A stretch of DNA of 64,000 nt from Piezodorus guildinii (Eukaryota > Arthropoda > Insecta > Hemiptera > Pentatomidae), in contig CM041294.1 of NCBI GenBank assembly GCA_023052935.1, positions 155,869,399-155,933,398 of the forward strand. Reading direction: 5' to 3'. Of this stretch, positions 54,013-64,000 are shown in pieces. The position numbers and the translations under genes are program-made. The notes under the pieces were generated by a model, which saw only the letters and a list, made by a program, of their open reading frames with translations, ran no database searches and was not told the DNA's origin. Within the stretch, counting starts at the first letter, position 1, and the number at the start of each line of letters is the position of its first letter.

Positions 54013-54685
54013 CAATGTTGTTCTTTGTCAGAGCGTTTTCTCTTAAATATTGTAAGGTTTTTTAGACGACCTGAGCAATAACCCAAGGAGAGATGGCCTG
54101 TTCCCCGACTAAATCGGAGACCCGGTAAATACCTAGCCCCGGAAGCCATCTTCGCCTATTAGCTAGCAGCTCCTAAAACAATTTCCCAAAAGCCTGGCCT
54201 TCAGGTACGTCCAGAACTCCCAGGCCCCAGGCAATCACCCGAGGCTAAAATTGGATTCTCACCCCCCTCTTCCCCTCCGGATAGGACCACTTGGAATATC
54301 GGCCCGGGGTCGTCCCATTTCCCGGCTTAGAGCGGGAAATTACTAACCCCCAGCCGACAGATTGCCTAATTTAAAACCAAACAATACCCGCGGCACAGGT
54401 TCCGCCTGTAAATCGCAGATCGGGAATGATAATCGAACTTGCAGAAGGTGGATTTAGGGATGTTCTCAACTTGGCGGCAGGACGTGATGTCAGCCTTATT
54501 ATTCCTCTTGTACGGGCGTTCGCTGGATACAGTATGAATAGGTATATGTTTTGAACGTGGAAATATGTTTTACAACCCTTTCGCTTTCTGTTTTCTGTTT
54601 CTGTATATCTTATATATTATTAATGTGTTCTCCCGTTCGAATTTGATGCTTCACCTTATAATTTTTTGTGAACTCGGTTTATATA
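54013..54685. other. GC-rich island, unassigned
   Basis: 54060-54530 is far richer in G+C than the rest of the window, with CCCC/GGCCCGGGG tracts. No frame I tested gives a recognisable protein, and no copy occurs elsewhere in the window. Candidates: a 5' UTR or promoter-like region of an absent element, or a single-copy CpG-rich region. 54565-54774 carries a meaningless AT-rich frame. Confidence 0.3.
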
Positions 54686-54689
54686 AGAA

Positions 54690-54812
54690 ATACATAGAAG
54701 AGGAATGCATTGCGATCCTAAATATTTCTTTATCGAGTTTTAACCGGAAATACACGTTTTCTGAGTCAAAATGAGTAAGTCCCGCAAAATGATCTGTGTG
54801 TGGCAAGCCTAG
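54690..54812 (-). mobile_element. H element, 3' third
   Basis: GCATTGCGATCCTAAATATT, ACCGGAAATACACGTTTTCT and a TGTGTGTGG run match H; it lies head to head with the next copy. Confidence 0.65.
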
Positions 54813-54814
54813 CT

Positions 54815-55520
54815 AACAAAATCTGGTACTAGCAACACACGACATTCACTTTTCTCCATTTTCAAAATCGAGCAAAGAATTTTTAAATACAGTTAAAATT
54901 AAAAATGAGTGAAGCCATTAAAGAGTTAATTAAATTGAATTTCTATAGAAACATGTGTTTCATTAAAAAATCTAATATACAATTATCTAAAATAATCAGT
55001 TAGTTTTATCGACTTTTCATCTCTCTTTAGTAACTTTTACAAGCTTGTGTATTAGATAATATTTTTTCTAAACTCTTTAGCTTTCCAACGGTATATTATG
55101 CATGTATATTACTGTTCTTATGTTTAAAAACAAAAAATTGCATTAATAAAGCCCTAGACTTCATTAGGGAGGAATTGACAAAAAACAAGGTTCAGCAAAA
55201 ATACATTAGTGGAAAAATCGTGCTACAGCCAGGTTTCGGTTCTTATTTTTCCGTATTATAAAATTTAAAAAATGGAACAATTTTATGGAACTTTATATTA
55301 TCTGGAACAATCAGTTGGTTTTAGTGGCTTTTTATCACTTTCAATCAAACTTTACAATTGTGTATATAATAAAACGTTTTTTCTAAAAACTTTAGCTTTC
55401 TAACGGTATGTTACTGTTCTCTTACTCAAAAACAAAAAATTATAATTATAATCGTTAAGAGTTTTTTTTTTTGAGAAATCGTAAAAAAGTGCCAGATGCA
55501 TGGTATAAAGTGGTTTTTCA
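54815..55520 (+). mobile_element. H element, diverged, with ~100-bp insertion
   Basis: 5' tip AATCTGGTACTAGCAACACA, then GACATTCACTTTTCTCC. Homology continues to about 55145, breaks for ~100 bp (AAAGCCCTAGACTTC...), then resumes as a partly repeated segment (ACTTTAGCTTTCTAACGGTA at 55389 repeating 55073) up to the GGTATAAAGTGG block. 3' end lost. Confidence 0.65.
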
Positions 55521-56094
55521 TTTTTTTCGGCGATTTAAATAAAAATAGATTGCAGTAATTAGGCTATACGCTTCTAAAATATCGTAGTTTTAGTTTTACT
55601 CTTTATAAGTTTTACAGAGCTAGGTATTTATCAATTTTTATTTAACTCTTTGCTTACAACAAATTACCATTACATTAATTTATTTAATAATAAAAAAATT
55701 AAGTAATAAAATAAACTTCTTAGTATATTCAGAAAACAAGTTTCAGAAAATAATGTGAGAAAATTAAATTAAGCATTCGGTATCTTAGATAATAAAATAA
55801 ATAAAATGAACAATAGAACATACAGATATATAACAATAGAAAACTGAATTCAGTCGGTAATAAGATTAACAGGTGCTTACAATTAATTAATAACCTTGAG
55901 AAAATACCCCAAAACTAGAAAAAAAAAAAAATTATTTAGGCATTTTCATATATAAACAGGGTTAATCTTTAAAATAAATTTACAATGCTTATGAAAAGTG
56001 TAACATAAAATAAAATGTTTAAATACGATGCATAATAAGATATAGTAAATAACTGTTTTTCTCTGCTCTATTTACTGATTTTTATTTTAAATTT
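55521..56094. other. AT-rich DNA, possible LINE 3' UTR
   Basis: Precedes a minus-strand CR1-like remnant and has the base composition of such 3' UTRs, but I do not see the conserved terminal hairpin. Confidence 0.3.
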
Positions 56095-56400
56095 GCTAAT
56101 TAATTGGGTTATTTGAGAATGGATTGACAAAAAGTGTTTGAACAATCGGGATTTGAAGGTTGAAAGAGTATTGGAGTGACGGATATGAGAAGAATATAAT
56201 TCCGTAAATACGAGGATCGGATAAGGAAAGATCTGTCGAAGCTGCGGTTCGATGAGGCGTTATATACAGGTCTGAAGACCGTGAACGAGTGTTGCAGGAG
56301 TGGACGGAGGATTAAATGAAAATATATCTGAGATGTAACATTGGACGTTGAGATCGGAAAACTTGGTAAAGGAAGGATGCCAGAGGAGGTACTTACTAAG
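56095..56400 (-). pseudogene. CR1-like RT C-terminal remnant, another subfamily
   Basis: The minus strand follows the pattern of 48360-48640: a SRSSTDLSLSDP-like stretch, the region before the FWNSLP-equivalent block, then the upstream RSQRPMLHLRYIF-like segment. Plus-strand cues are GATTTGAAGG near 56150 and CGGAGGATTAAATGAAAATA near 56305. Frames are broken. Confidence 0.55.
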
Positions 56401-57250
56401 TAGCCACATCCAAATTATTTAATAACATCGTTTTATCTTTTAAACCTAACCGCTGTAATATCATCATAACTCCTTTGCGAATTAGATGCGTATTTTTTTC
56501 AATTGTGGATGAAGCCTTCCTCCAGAAAAAAACGTGTTTCTTTAGGAATCCAGTAATAAGCCATATTATGGTTTTTGTTTTTTTTCAGGAAAGATTAACA
56601 CTTTGAATTATTTTTAAAAACTAATACTAATTGAACATGTGTCAACAGGAACTTAACACAAAAATGGTACGATATGTTTCTTTAAATTGGAATAGTATCT
56701 TTGCTAATTAATTCAATTAAGATGATTTTGCTTCCAATTGTTTTGAAATTTGATTGTCATTTAAATGACTTATAATATTTCTGAAAACGTATATGTATTT
56801 TATTATAACTGGAAACTATGGAGTGAATGTATATTTTATAAATAAGAACGAATAGAAACTATCAACACACACGTATATTTGAATTAATAATTACATATGT
56901 AAATACTAGCTGTAACCACGGCAAATAAAAGATTATTATTATTTCATGTCAGATATAAATTGTATTTACTTAATGTTACAATTACATACCAGTACCAAGT
57001 AGTCACATCCAAATTATTCAATAACATCGTTTTATCTTTTAAACATAACCGTTGTATATCATCATAACTCTATTGCAACTCATAACTCATAGCAAGTCAT
57101 TCAAAAAAGTACTTATAATTTTTCTGGAAACGTATAGTAATATGTATTTTATTATAACTGGAAACTATGGAGTGAATTTGTATTTTATAAATAAGAACGC
57201 ATAGAAACAATCAACACACACTTATACTTTTAATTAATAATCACATATGT
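56395..57250. repeat. Old tandem duplication (offset ~340-600 bp)
   Basis: AAGTAG(C/T)CACATCCAAATTAT occurs at 56397 and 56997; ACTGGAAACTATGGAGTGAA at 56809 and 57157; AATCAACACACACTTATA-type blocks at 56860 and 57210. The offsets differ, so there was a duplication followed by an internal deletion. No genes. Confidence 0.7.
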
Positions 57251-57572
57251 GAAGATATGGGAAAGTTACTTGGGAACTAGTGTTGCCACAGTTAAACAAA
57301 TTTTGTTTCACGTTTTAGAAAAATATATTTTTCAACCATTTAGAATAGTAATCAAAACTATCCTATCATTTAAGTTGGACCAAATAACAGATACTTACGA
57401 AGTTTGATCAAAGTCGGTTCAGTAATTTCCGAGTTTACCGCGAACAAACATTGTGACGCGAGATATATATATATATATATGGGAAGGTTACTGGGAACCA
57501 GTGTTGCCTGTTAACAAACTCGTTAAACAAATTTTGTTTTACGTTATAGAAAAATATATTATTCAACCTTTT

Positions 57573-57582
57573 AAAATAGTAA
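57573..57582. repeat. 10-bp target-site duplication, left copy
   Basis: AAAATAGTAA here and at 58163-58172 flank the LINE fragment; unit 1 of repeat Y has a single version (GAATAGTAA, about 57343). Confidence 0.85.
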
Positions 57583-58162
57583 TTTTTTCCAGATCTTGGT
57601 GATATTGGTGTATCAGGGCATACTTTTGAACACGTTGAGAAATTCAAGTATTTAGGTTCAATGATAACAAGAAAAAATGAAATCCACGACGAAATAAAGT
57701 CCCGGTTAAAGGTGGGAAATGCGTGGTATTATTCAGTTGCTAAGTTACTTAGTTCGCGGCTTCTATCTAAAAACTTAAAAGTTAGAATTTATAAAACTAT
57801 TACGCTTCCGACGGTCCTTTACGGATGTGAAACGTGGCCGCTTACTTTGAAGGATGAACAAGGGCTTAAGGTTTTCGAAAATAAGGTACTGCGTAAAATA
57901 TTTGGTCCGAAGAGAGATGAGGCCACTGGGGAGTTTAGAAGGTTGCACAACGCGGAATTGCGGGACTTGTATCCTGTGAATATAATTGATTTGATAGCAT
58001 CTCGGAGACTCAAATGGGTGAGTAAATTTGTTGGGCTCGATGAAGAGCGGATTCCGAGAAAGTTGGTATTCGCTGAACCGACTGGTAGGCGTCCGAAAGG
58101 CCGGCCGAATCGTCAATGGGAGGAGTGCGTTAAGGCTGATCTCGGAGGCTTGGGCTTGAACT
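57583..58162 (+). pseudogene. RTE-like LINE C-terminal fragment, truncated at both ends
   Basis: Open from 57586 to the stop at 58162-58164 (about 190 codons): GDIGVSGHTFEHVEKFKYLG, SMITRKNEIHDEIKSRLKVG, IYKTITLPTVLYGCETWPLT, VFENKVLRKIFGPKRDEATG, RRLKWVSKFVG, GRRPKGRPNRQWEE, LGGLGLN. This is the region C-terminal to the RT core in RTE-type LINEs. The fragment stops about 70 bp short of the 3' end seen at 25885, and the stop codon is completed by the target duplication. It is free of stops and frameshifts, so young. Confidence 0.85.
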
Positions 58163-58172
58163 AAAATAGTAA
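58163..58172. repeat. 10-bp target-site duplication, right copy
   Basis: AAAATAGTAA, identical to 57573-57582; its first two bases complete the TAA stop of the inserted frame. Confidence 0.85.
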
Positions 58173-58309
58173 TAATAATAGATACAAACTATTCTATCTT
58201 TTAAGTTAGAACAAATAGCAGATACTTACGAAGTTTAATCAAAGTTGGTTTAGTAATTTCAGATTTTATCGCGAACATACATCGTGACACTGGATTTGAT
58301 ATAGATAGA

Positions 58310-58700
58310 TTTAAGTCCTGTCAGACTATTTAAATCATAATGAAAACTATATAATATTATAGCCCATTGAATTTTACATCGTTCTAGCTATTTTAATTAA
58401 AATCGTTTGAGCCGTTTTCGAGAATATCGTAAAACGGTGCAAAAGTCATGTTTTAAAAAAGCTCTCTGGTTCGCTGATTTGGATGAAAAAAGTTGCTGTC
58501 TCATCTCAGGCATATATGATTTTGACTGTTCTGGGGATTTGGTCATTTTGACTCAAGGGACCCGAGTGTATTTCGCCCAAGTTCGTAATGAAAGGGTCTA
58601 TCAACTTCAAAATAAACCTGGAAACGAGTGTTTTCCGGTGAAAACTGGAATAAAAAAATTCAGGAACGCTTTTTTTCCTTAGTATATATTTCCTATGTAG
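58310..58700 (+). mobile_element. H element, 3' half, diverged
   Basis: CCTGTCAGACTATTTAAATC, TTTTACATCG, GCCGTTTTCGAGAATATCGT and GACTCAAGGGACCC follow H order. A ~65-bp extra stretch (58575-58640) precedes the block equivalent to GAAAACTGGAAT. The hairpin region is decayed (58675-58700). Confidence 0.7.
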
Positions 58701-58950
58701 TAGTCAATCCATTCGAAATATATACAAGTGTTATCAGTTTCAATTAAGTCTCTTTCAGGATATCCCGTTTTTAATTTTACTGAATTGAGCAACACCCCTC
58801 TTTGGAAAAACAAAATGATAAGAACAACAAAAATAAAATGATAAGAAAAATAAGTTGTGCAATGATAAGACGGCAGAAGAAGAAAAATTCAGCGTGAGAC
58901 TTCTTTCTAATTTTCCTTGTGATAGTGCGCAAAAGTTTTCAGTTTATGTA

Positions 58951-59619
58951 AATATAGCTTTTTACAGTCAAATTCATAATTTTTTTCAGTCAAATTCATA
59001 ATTTTTCAGTCAAATTCATAATTTTTCAAACGAATTCATAATTTTTTCAGTCAAATTCATAATTTTTTCAGTCAAATTCATAATTTTTTCAATCAGATTC
59101 ATATTTTTTTCAGCAAGGTGTTAAAGATTAATATACCCAAGGTCACAGGTTCAAACCCGGCAGATTCAAAGACCTTGAATGTATCGAGGGTCACCTGTGG
59201 AGTAGTGGCGAGCATAACAGCCTTCTATGCTTAAGGTCGCAAGTCCAAAACCAGCAGATCGCCTTATATTTGTGCGCCACAGGTGACTCTTAAAAGATTT
59301 AAAAAGTGGTAACTCGTAAAAGATCCCTCCCTATCTTAAGTAAACCTGGATAGGCAAAACTTCTGACTCCCGCTGCACCGTCGGATTAAGCACAGTAACA
59401 TAAAGCGACGTTAAATGGATAAACAATAACAAAATTTAATAAAAATGTTATGTTCTTGGTAGCAAAACCTCATTAAATTTACTGTATAAAATGGGTACAA
59501 GAAATTATGAAATTTACTGAAAAAAATTATGAATTTGACTTAAAAAAATTATGAATTTAACTGAAAAAATTATGAATTCGATTGAAAAAATTATGAATTT
59601 GACTAAAAAAAGCTATATT
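58951..59619. mobile_element. Foldback-like element with minisatellite arms
   Basis: The left arm (58951-59117) has about seven units of TCAGTCAAATTCATAATTTT. The right arm (59505-59619) has about five units of its complement, and the outer tips AATATAGCT/AGCTATATT pair. The centre contains a SINE. Arms built of short tandem units in inverted orientation are typical of foldback transposons. No protein. Confidence 0.75.
59118..59435 (+). mobile_element. tRNA-derived SINE, with a second partial head
   Basis: A partial head with a good box B (CACAGGTTCAAACCCGG, about 59144) is followed by a full head GGTCACCTGTGGAGTAGTGG, CGAGCATAACAGCC and box B GCAAGTCCAAAACC (about 59240). It ends CTGCACCGTCGGATTAAGCA, AAAGCGACGTTAAATGG (59372-59420). 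It lies inside the foldback element. The double head suggests insertion of one SINE next to another or a dimer. Confidence 0.7.
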
Positions 59620-59997
59620 CGTTAATTTTGTTAATCATTTTCTTGGTTACTTAGGCAATCTGTTGTAAGGACAAAAAATATATAAAATACTCTCATCATG
59701 CTTCTAGTTTTTGTTTATCTCTTAAATATGAAACATTACCAGAGTTTTAAATATTTTTTAAAGAAAACTTTATTTTAACAATTACATACATATTATTTTA
59801 TACAACCACATAACAAACCACTTAAATTACTAATACCTAATTATGAGCCATAGTCATAGCCCATATTCAAATTCTTGACTAAAATCAACTTGATCGTGTA
59901 ATTTCCAAATTATATATAGCAGGCATCGAACAAAAATCACACAATTAAATTTGTATTCTGCAACAAAACACATAGTTACAGTATTTAGACCTAATTT
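59620..59997. other. AT-rich DNA, nothing recognised
   Basis: No shared repeats or coding-like frames. Confidence 0.4.
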
Positions 59998-60890
59998 TAC
60001 TTTCACTTACTACATATTGTAAGGGAAAGTATTGCGATCGTGAAAATTTTTCAGTTTTCAACGGAAATACACGTTTTAGGGTCTCCTGAGTCCAAAAAAC
60101 CAAGTCCCAAAAAAAGGTCTGTGTGTGTGTGTGGTAACTCCCGGGCGGAAACGGTAAGTCCTATGAAACTGAAATTTCATATTTAAGACAAATAAATATA
60201 CGCCCGAGACGTAACAAAACCTTTGTCATCAAAATGAGCTTACCAGAAGATCCATTTTATACCAAGCATTTAGCACCTTTTTTTGATTTTCTCTAAAACG
60301 GTTCCGACGATTTTTAAACTCGCTATATCGATGTAATGTAAAATGTAATGGACTTTAATATCGTGTAGGTTTTATTTGGATAAAAATGGTCTGACAGGGC
60401 TTAAATGCCGATATTTTCTTCCCCTAAAGTACCTTTAATTTTGTAGATTCAATAATAATAACTAGATTATCTTGTTAACGCTGATGAAAAACAGGTAAAT
60501 ATATAAATTGAATAAATTCGATACCCAACTAAAGGAGAAAACAGAAATAATATTTTTTTAATGCAATTTTTCGTTTTTGAACATAAGAGCAGTAATATAC
60601 ATGTATGATATACCGTTGGGAAGCTAAAGATTTTAGAAAAAATATCATCTCATACACAAGCTTTTAGAAGTTGATAGAGAGTGATGAGAAAAAGATAAAA
60701 CTAACTGATTAATCTTGATAATAATATAATAGATTTTTAATAAAACACATGTTTCTATATAAATTCAATTTGATTAATTCCTTAATAGTTTCACGTATTT
60801 TTATCTTTAACTGTATTTGAAAATTCTTTCATTGATTTTAAAAATCGAGGTAAGTGAAAGTCGTGTGTTGCCCGCACCAGATTTTTTATT
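59998..60890 (-). mobile_element. H element, complete
   Basis: 893 bp, both ends: 3' end ACTTTCACTTACTACATATTG then TAAGGGAAAGT (60000-60030), 5' end GAGGTAAGTGAAAGTCGTGT and GTTGCCCGCACCAGA (60846-60881). TG run at 60120-60132. Nearly collinear with 34836-35731 in the opposite orientation. Flanked by AAAA on both sides in element orientation. Confidence 0.9.
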
Positions 60891-61584
60891 AATTAAATAA
60901 CACATTGAAATGTAACGCACAAAATGTTTCGACAGCAGCAACACAAGTATGGCCGATACTTGAGACAGCTCGCGCGTGAATGAGTGAGTGCTATATTAGA
61001 GCGAATGAATGGGATCGTCATTTTTTGTATCTTTTGATCGTTGGTTTTCGAAAACTGTTACCAGCCCATAATAAAGCACTAGCCCATATTTAGTTACTTT
61101 CCTCTATTAAATGTATGCAATGGACCAGTAAACCTTGATATTAAATAGTGTTGGAATAGTAATAGTCAAAAGTAAAACTGAGGATTAAGTAAAATTACAT
61201 TAGTTGAAAGTCCTTATGTTAAACGCAGTGCTTGGATATCAGTGCTGCTAAACCGCCCCTACTATTGTATAAACATTTTAGTTTTTATTTTCCCGCATTA
61301 TTAAATGAAAAAAAGAAAAGAAAAGGAATAAGGGACTTTCTTTTCGTGGAGTCTTGGGTTACCGAGAAAGCGGGGAGACAGAGACTCAGATCATTAAAAA
61401 TAATATCTAAGCCTTCATTATTCCCTCTCTGGCCCTAGGGGCGTCCCCTCCCGTTCTAATGTTTCGTATCATTTCCCTCAATCCAATCCGGATAATATCC
61501 CATCTCTCTTCTTATTATCCTTGTTTATTTTTATTTTTCTTAATCTGCAATCATTATCAATTCAGTCATATAATTAAGAGAAAA
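60891..61584. other. No recognised feature
   Basis: 60950-61060 and 61230-61510 are less AT-rich and not repeated here. The 68-codon frame at 61232-61438 has no recognisable motif. Confidence 0.35.
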
Positions 61585-62884
61585 AATCTGGTACGTGTAA
61601 TACACGTCTATCACTTACATCTGTTATTAAAACCAATTTAAGAATTTTTAAATATTGGGTTGTGTCACATGAAATGTCCGGTTTTAAGGTAAAGGATTTT
61701 TATTAAAAATACGATATGAAAACAAGATAATTTTATTCGAAGTATTTACCTTCTTTTTCTACACATTTTTCCCAACGTGACGCCAACTTTTGTCTGGAAA
61801 CAGTAGATGCACTTCCATATAGTTATGCTGGGAGTTCTTTAACTGTTTGGTAGAGGTTTCCATCTACTATATGTTTGAGGACATCGTTGTCTATTACGGA
61901 CGGAGGTCTTCCTCGGGGCAAGTTTTCCAAAAAGGTATCCCCAGCTGAAAACTTAGAAAACCAACGGCGAATGATCCGTTCATAAACACTCCCTTTCCCA
62001 AAAGCCTTGCAAATATTTCAAGCGGCCTCACCTGCTGAATGGCCGAGTTTAAACTCGTACAAAAATATTACTCGAAAATCGCGTGTTTCCATGTTCATAT
62101 TTGGAGGTATAGTAGAAACTGAGTAATTGATTGGGAAGCTAATGTTTATAATACAAAGGTAGAGGATTAATAACTGTTTACTTTAAATATGTAAACATTC
62201 GGAAGAAAACAACAGAGACCTGCAAAATCCTTTATGTATTTCAAAAACTATAAAAACGGACATTTCATGTGAAACAACCCAATATTACAGTTTTTAGGTT
62301 AAAAACCCGAAAATCGCATTAAAAAATATTGTTTCCCTTTTTTTTCTTTAATTGTATATCGAATTCATATATGTTATCAATGCTTAAGAGATGACATTGT
62401 AATTTTTGATAGAATCTACATAACTAAAAATACTTTAGAGGAAGGAATTAAAATATCGACATTTAAGCTCTGTCAGACTGTATGAATCAAAATAAAACCT
62501 ATATTATATCAAAATAAATTATATTTCACATTGATTTAGCGAGTTCAATCAAGATCGTAAGAGCCGTTTTTGAGAAAATCATAAAAAGGCGCAAAACGCA
62601 TGGCATAAAGTGACTCTTCTGGTTTGCGGATTTTGATGAAAAAGTTGCTGTAACATCTCGGACTTCTTTAATATAAAATTTTAGTTTCATACCATGTTTC
62701 GTTTTTGCGCTAGTTTTACCACAGACGGACACAAAAACACATATTTTTGCGGGACGTGGTTATTTGGACTCAGGGGACCTTAAAACGTGTATTTCGGCGA
62801 AAACTTGAATTCTAAAACTTTAACGATCTCAATACTTTTCCTTGCTATACATTTCATATATAGATAGGTAAGTGAAAATAAAAA
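61585..62884 (+). mobile_element. H element interrupted by a mariner
   Basis: 5' tip AATCTGGTACGTGTAATACA and TATCACTTACATC (61587-61622), 3' end with hairpin CCTTGCTATAC ... GATAGGTAAG and GTGAAAAT (62838-62878). The mariner at 61655-62282 splits it. Part of the H interior is also missing at the break. More diverged than the reference copies. Confidence 0.85.
61655..62282 (-). mobile_element. mariner family 1, short deletion derivative (628 bp)
   Basis: Terminal inverted repeats TTGGGTTGT(G/T)TCACATGAAA with TA at 61653-61654 and 62283-62284. Minus-strand transposase: METRDFRVIFLYEFKLGHSA, a stop, NICKAFGKGSV, IIRRWFSKFSAGDT, LENLPRGRPPSVIDND, ASASTVSRQ. It then jumps directly to the sequence just inside the 3' repeat, losing all of the catalytic and C-terminal parts. 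Different deletion from the other two copies. Confidence 0.88.
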
Positions 62885-63034
62885 TATCTATTTGCAAAAA
62901 CCATCTGGTGGGTAATTGTAAAAATAATTAAGTTAAATTGTAAAAAATAACGTACGACTTTTTCCTAAATCATTGATCATCATCATTGGAGGCCATTGGT
63001 ATGATTTCGTAAGTTTCCACACCGCGATACTCGA
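62885..63034. other. Short spacer, nothing recognised
   Basis: AT-rich; 62975-63000 contains an ATCATCATC tract. Confidence 0.4.
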
Positions 63035-63238
63035 TGATATTTTATAGAGTAGGGTAATTAATCCCTACGACTATTTTGTGAGCAGCCATCAACTGGCTGG
63101 CGGGTCCTACATACCCGGGGGAGGTTTTGAGGGAACACTCATTTAATTGTATGCTCGAAAAAGTCCCAGGAGTGAGATTCGAACTCACAACCTTTGTCGT
63201 GGTAGGTAGAACGCTTACTAAACGGCCACGGGCTCCTC
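63035..63238 (-). mobile_element. tRNA-derived SINE (same family as 14195-14412)
   Basis: On the minus strand GGAGCCCGTGGCCGTTTAGT (box A area, near 63235) and GTGAGTTCGAATCTC (box B). The body includes TAATCCCTACGACTATTTTG (plus, 63059) and GCTGGCGGGTCCTACATACC. The head is a better match to pol III promoters than in the 14195 copy. Confidence 0.75.
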
Positions 63239-63884
63239 CAATATTATTTTTTTTATTTTTTGATATAAAGGCTTTTCAACCATAAAGGTTATTTTAGCCC
63301 TAAACTAATAATACAGATACAATATAATAATAGTAATAATACTAATAATACATACATGTATACTAATAATAATATATACATATTGTTCCCGTAACATGTA
63401 CACTCAATTTAATAATGTGCAACAAGCTGTCATATTTTGTTATAAATAAAACATATGGTAAGAGGAGAAGCAAAAGTACACCAGAAGCGAGCACGCTACA
63501 TACCATCTCTTTCTTCTTTTCTGAGTACATTGCGATAAGAATGGAGTAGAGGAAGAAAAGGTCACCCTAGGCTGCACGACAAGGCGAAGGAAGAATAGAT
63601 GAAGCGAGAGAAACACCATATCAACCATACCAAGAAGCAATTATCTAGCCCACCTAAATGGTAACCCATAACCGAACCTAATTGTTCAAATACACCAATA
63701 CTTTATTCCAGCAGTTTTTGTTTCACTCGTTCAATACAGTCCACTTGTTCTAGCTGCCACTTGGTCTAACCCTAATCATTTTTCATAATGACGGTTAGAC
63801 CAAACAGTTTAATGGTCTTTCGGGCCTAGATATTATAGGCCAATATGAGAACCCCCAAGAAAATCAATATTAAAACTTTTAAAT
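63239..63884. other. No recognised feature
   Basis: TAATAATA-type simple sequence at 63320-63370; 63440-63860 is less AT-rich and not repeated in the window. Confidence 0.4.
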
Positions 63885-64000
63885 AAAAAAAAAAAAAAAA
63901 AACCTGTAACACTACAACCCATGAAGAGTGTTGGGCTCAGTACATGTAGAGATTCGTACCGTTTCTAGGCCAACGGCCGTGCAATGACGTGATTCAGCCA
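63885..64000 (-). mobile_element. SINE tail and body, cut by window edge
   Basis: The minus strand from the edge has CACGTCATTGCACGGCCGTT, AGAAACGGTACGAATCTC, GTACTGAGCCCAACACTC and TTCATGGGTTGTAGTG, then an A-run (63884-63902 on the plus strand is A-rich). Collinear with 33310-33425. Confidence 0.75.

Larger units (their letters stand above)
57251..58290. repeat. Repeat Y, two tandem units, second one interrupted
   Basis: Unit 1 (57251-57470) and unit 2 (57478-57582 plus 58163-58290) share ATGGGAA(A/G)GTTACTTGGGAA-type starts, AACAAATTTTGTTT, AGATACTTACGAAGTTTGAT and ATCGCGAACA ends. A TA run (57462-57480) separates them. Unit 2 is split by the LINE fragment at 57583-58162. Confidence 0.75.

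Overview
The window is AT-rich eukaryotic intergenic DNA packed with transposable elements. I found no intact host gene, no rRNA and no functional tRNA gene. Jockey-type non-LTR retrotransposons (C-termini ending RRLKRRWPRDLL), an R1-like fragment and several mariner/Tc1 families point to an arthropod, or at least an invertebrate animal. The species cannot be named from the sequence alone. All identities and copy counts below were judged by eye.

Layout. 0-3 kb: scraps of Jockey, CR1-like and SINE elements. 3.7-12.3 kb: a CR1-like non-LTR element (ORF1 remnant, endonuclease, reverse transcriptase, hairpin and microsatellite tail) preceded by a ~3.3 kb, nearly identical tandem duplicate of its 3' half plus flank. 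12.3-24.6 kb: SINEs, further LINE ends, mariner copies and a dispersed ~0.85 kb repeat, here called H. 25-31 kb: an RTE-like LINE fragment between long direct repeats, a degenerate ~115-bp tandem repeat, and a Jockey inserted into a mariner with a 14-bp target duplication. 32-38 kb: LINE 3' ends, SINEs, two H copies and an R1-like remnant. 38.8-43.6 kb: an inverted-repeat element with a hammerhead-like motif, then about 80 monomers of a 47-bp satellite ending inside an H element terminus. 45-51 kb: Tc1-like and mariner remnants and a second, nearly complete CR1-like element. 52-64 kb: mostly remnants, a foldback element, and an H copy with a mariner nested inside it.

The most informative structures: (1) family H, seventeen recognisable copies or fragments plus traces, with an asymmetric inverted terminal motif, a 3' hairpin and an internal CA microsatellite, a layout reminiscent of non-autonomous Helentron-type elements; (2) the 47-bp satellite abutting an H terminus; (3) a terminal hairpin kept by compensatory changes at the 3' ends of several CR1-like subfamilies; (4) nested insertions whose target duplications give a relative chronology.
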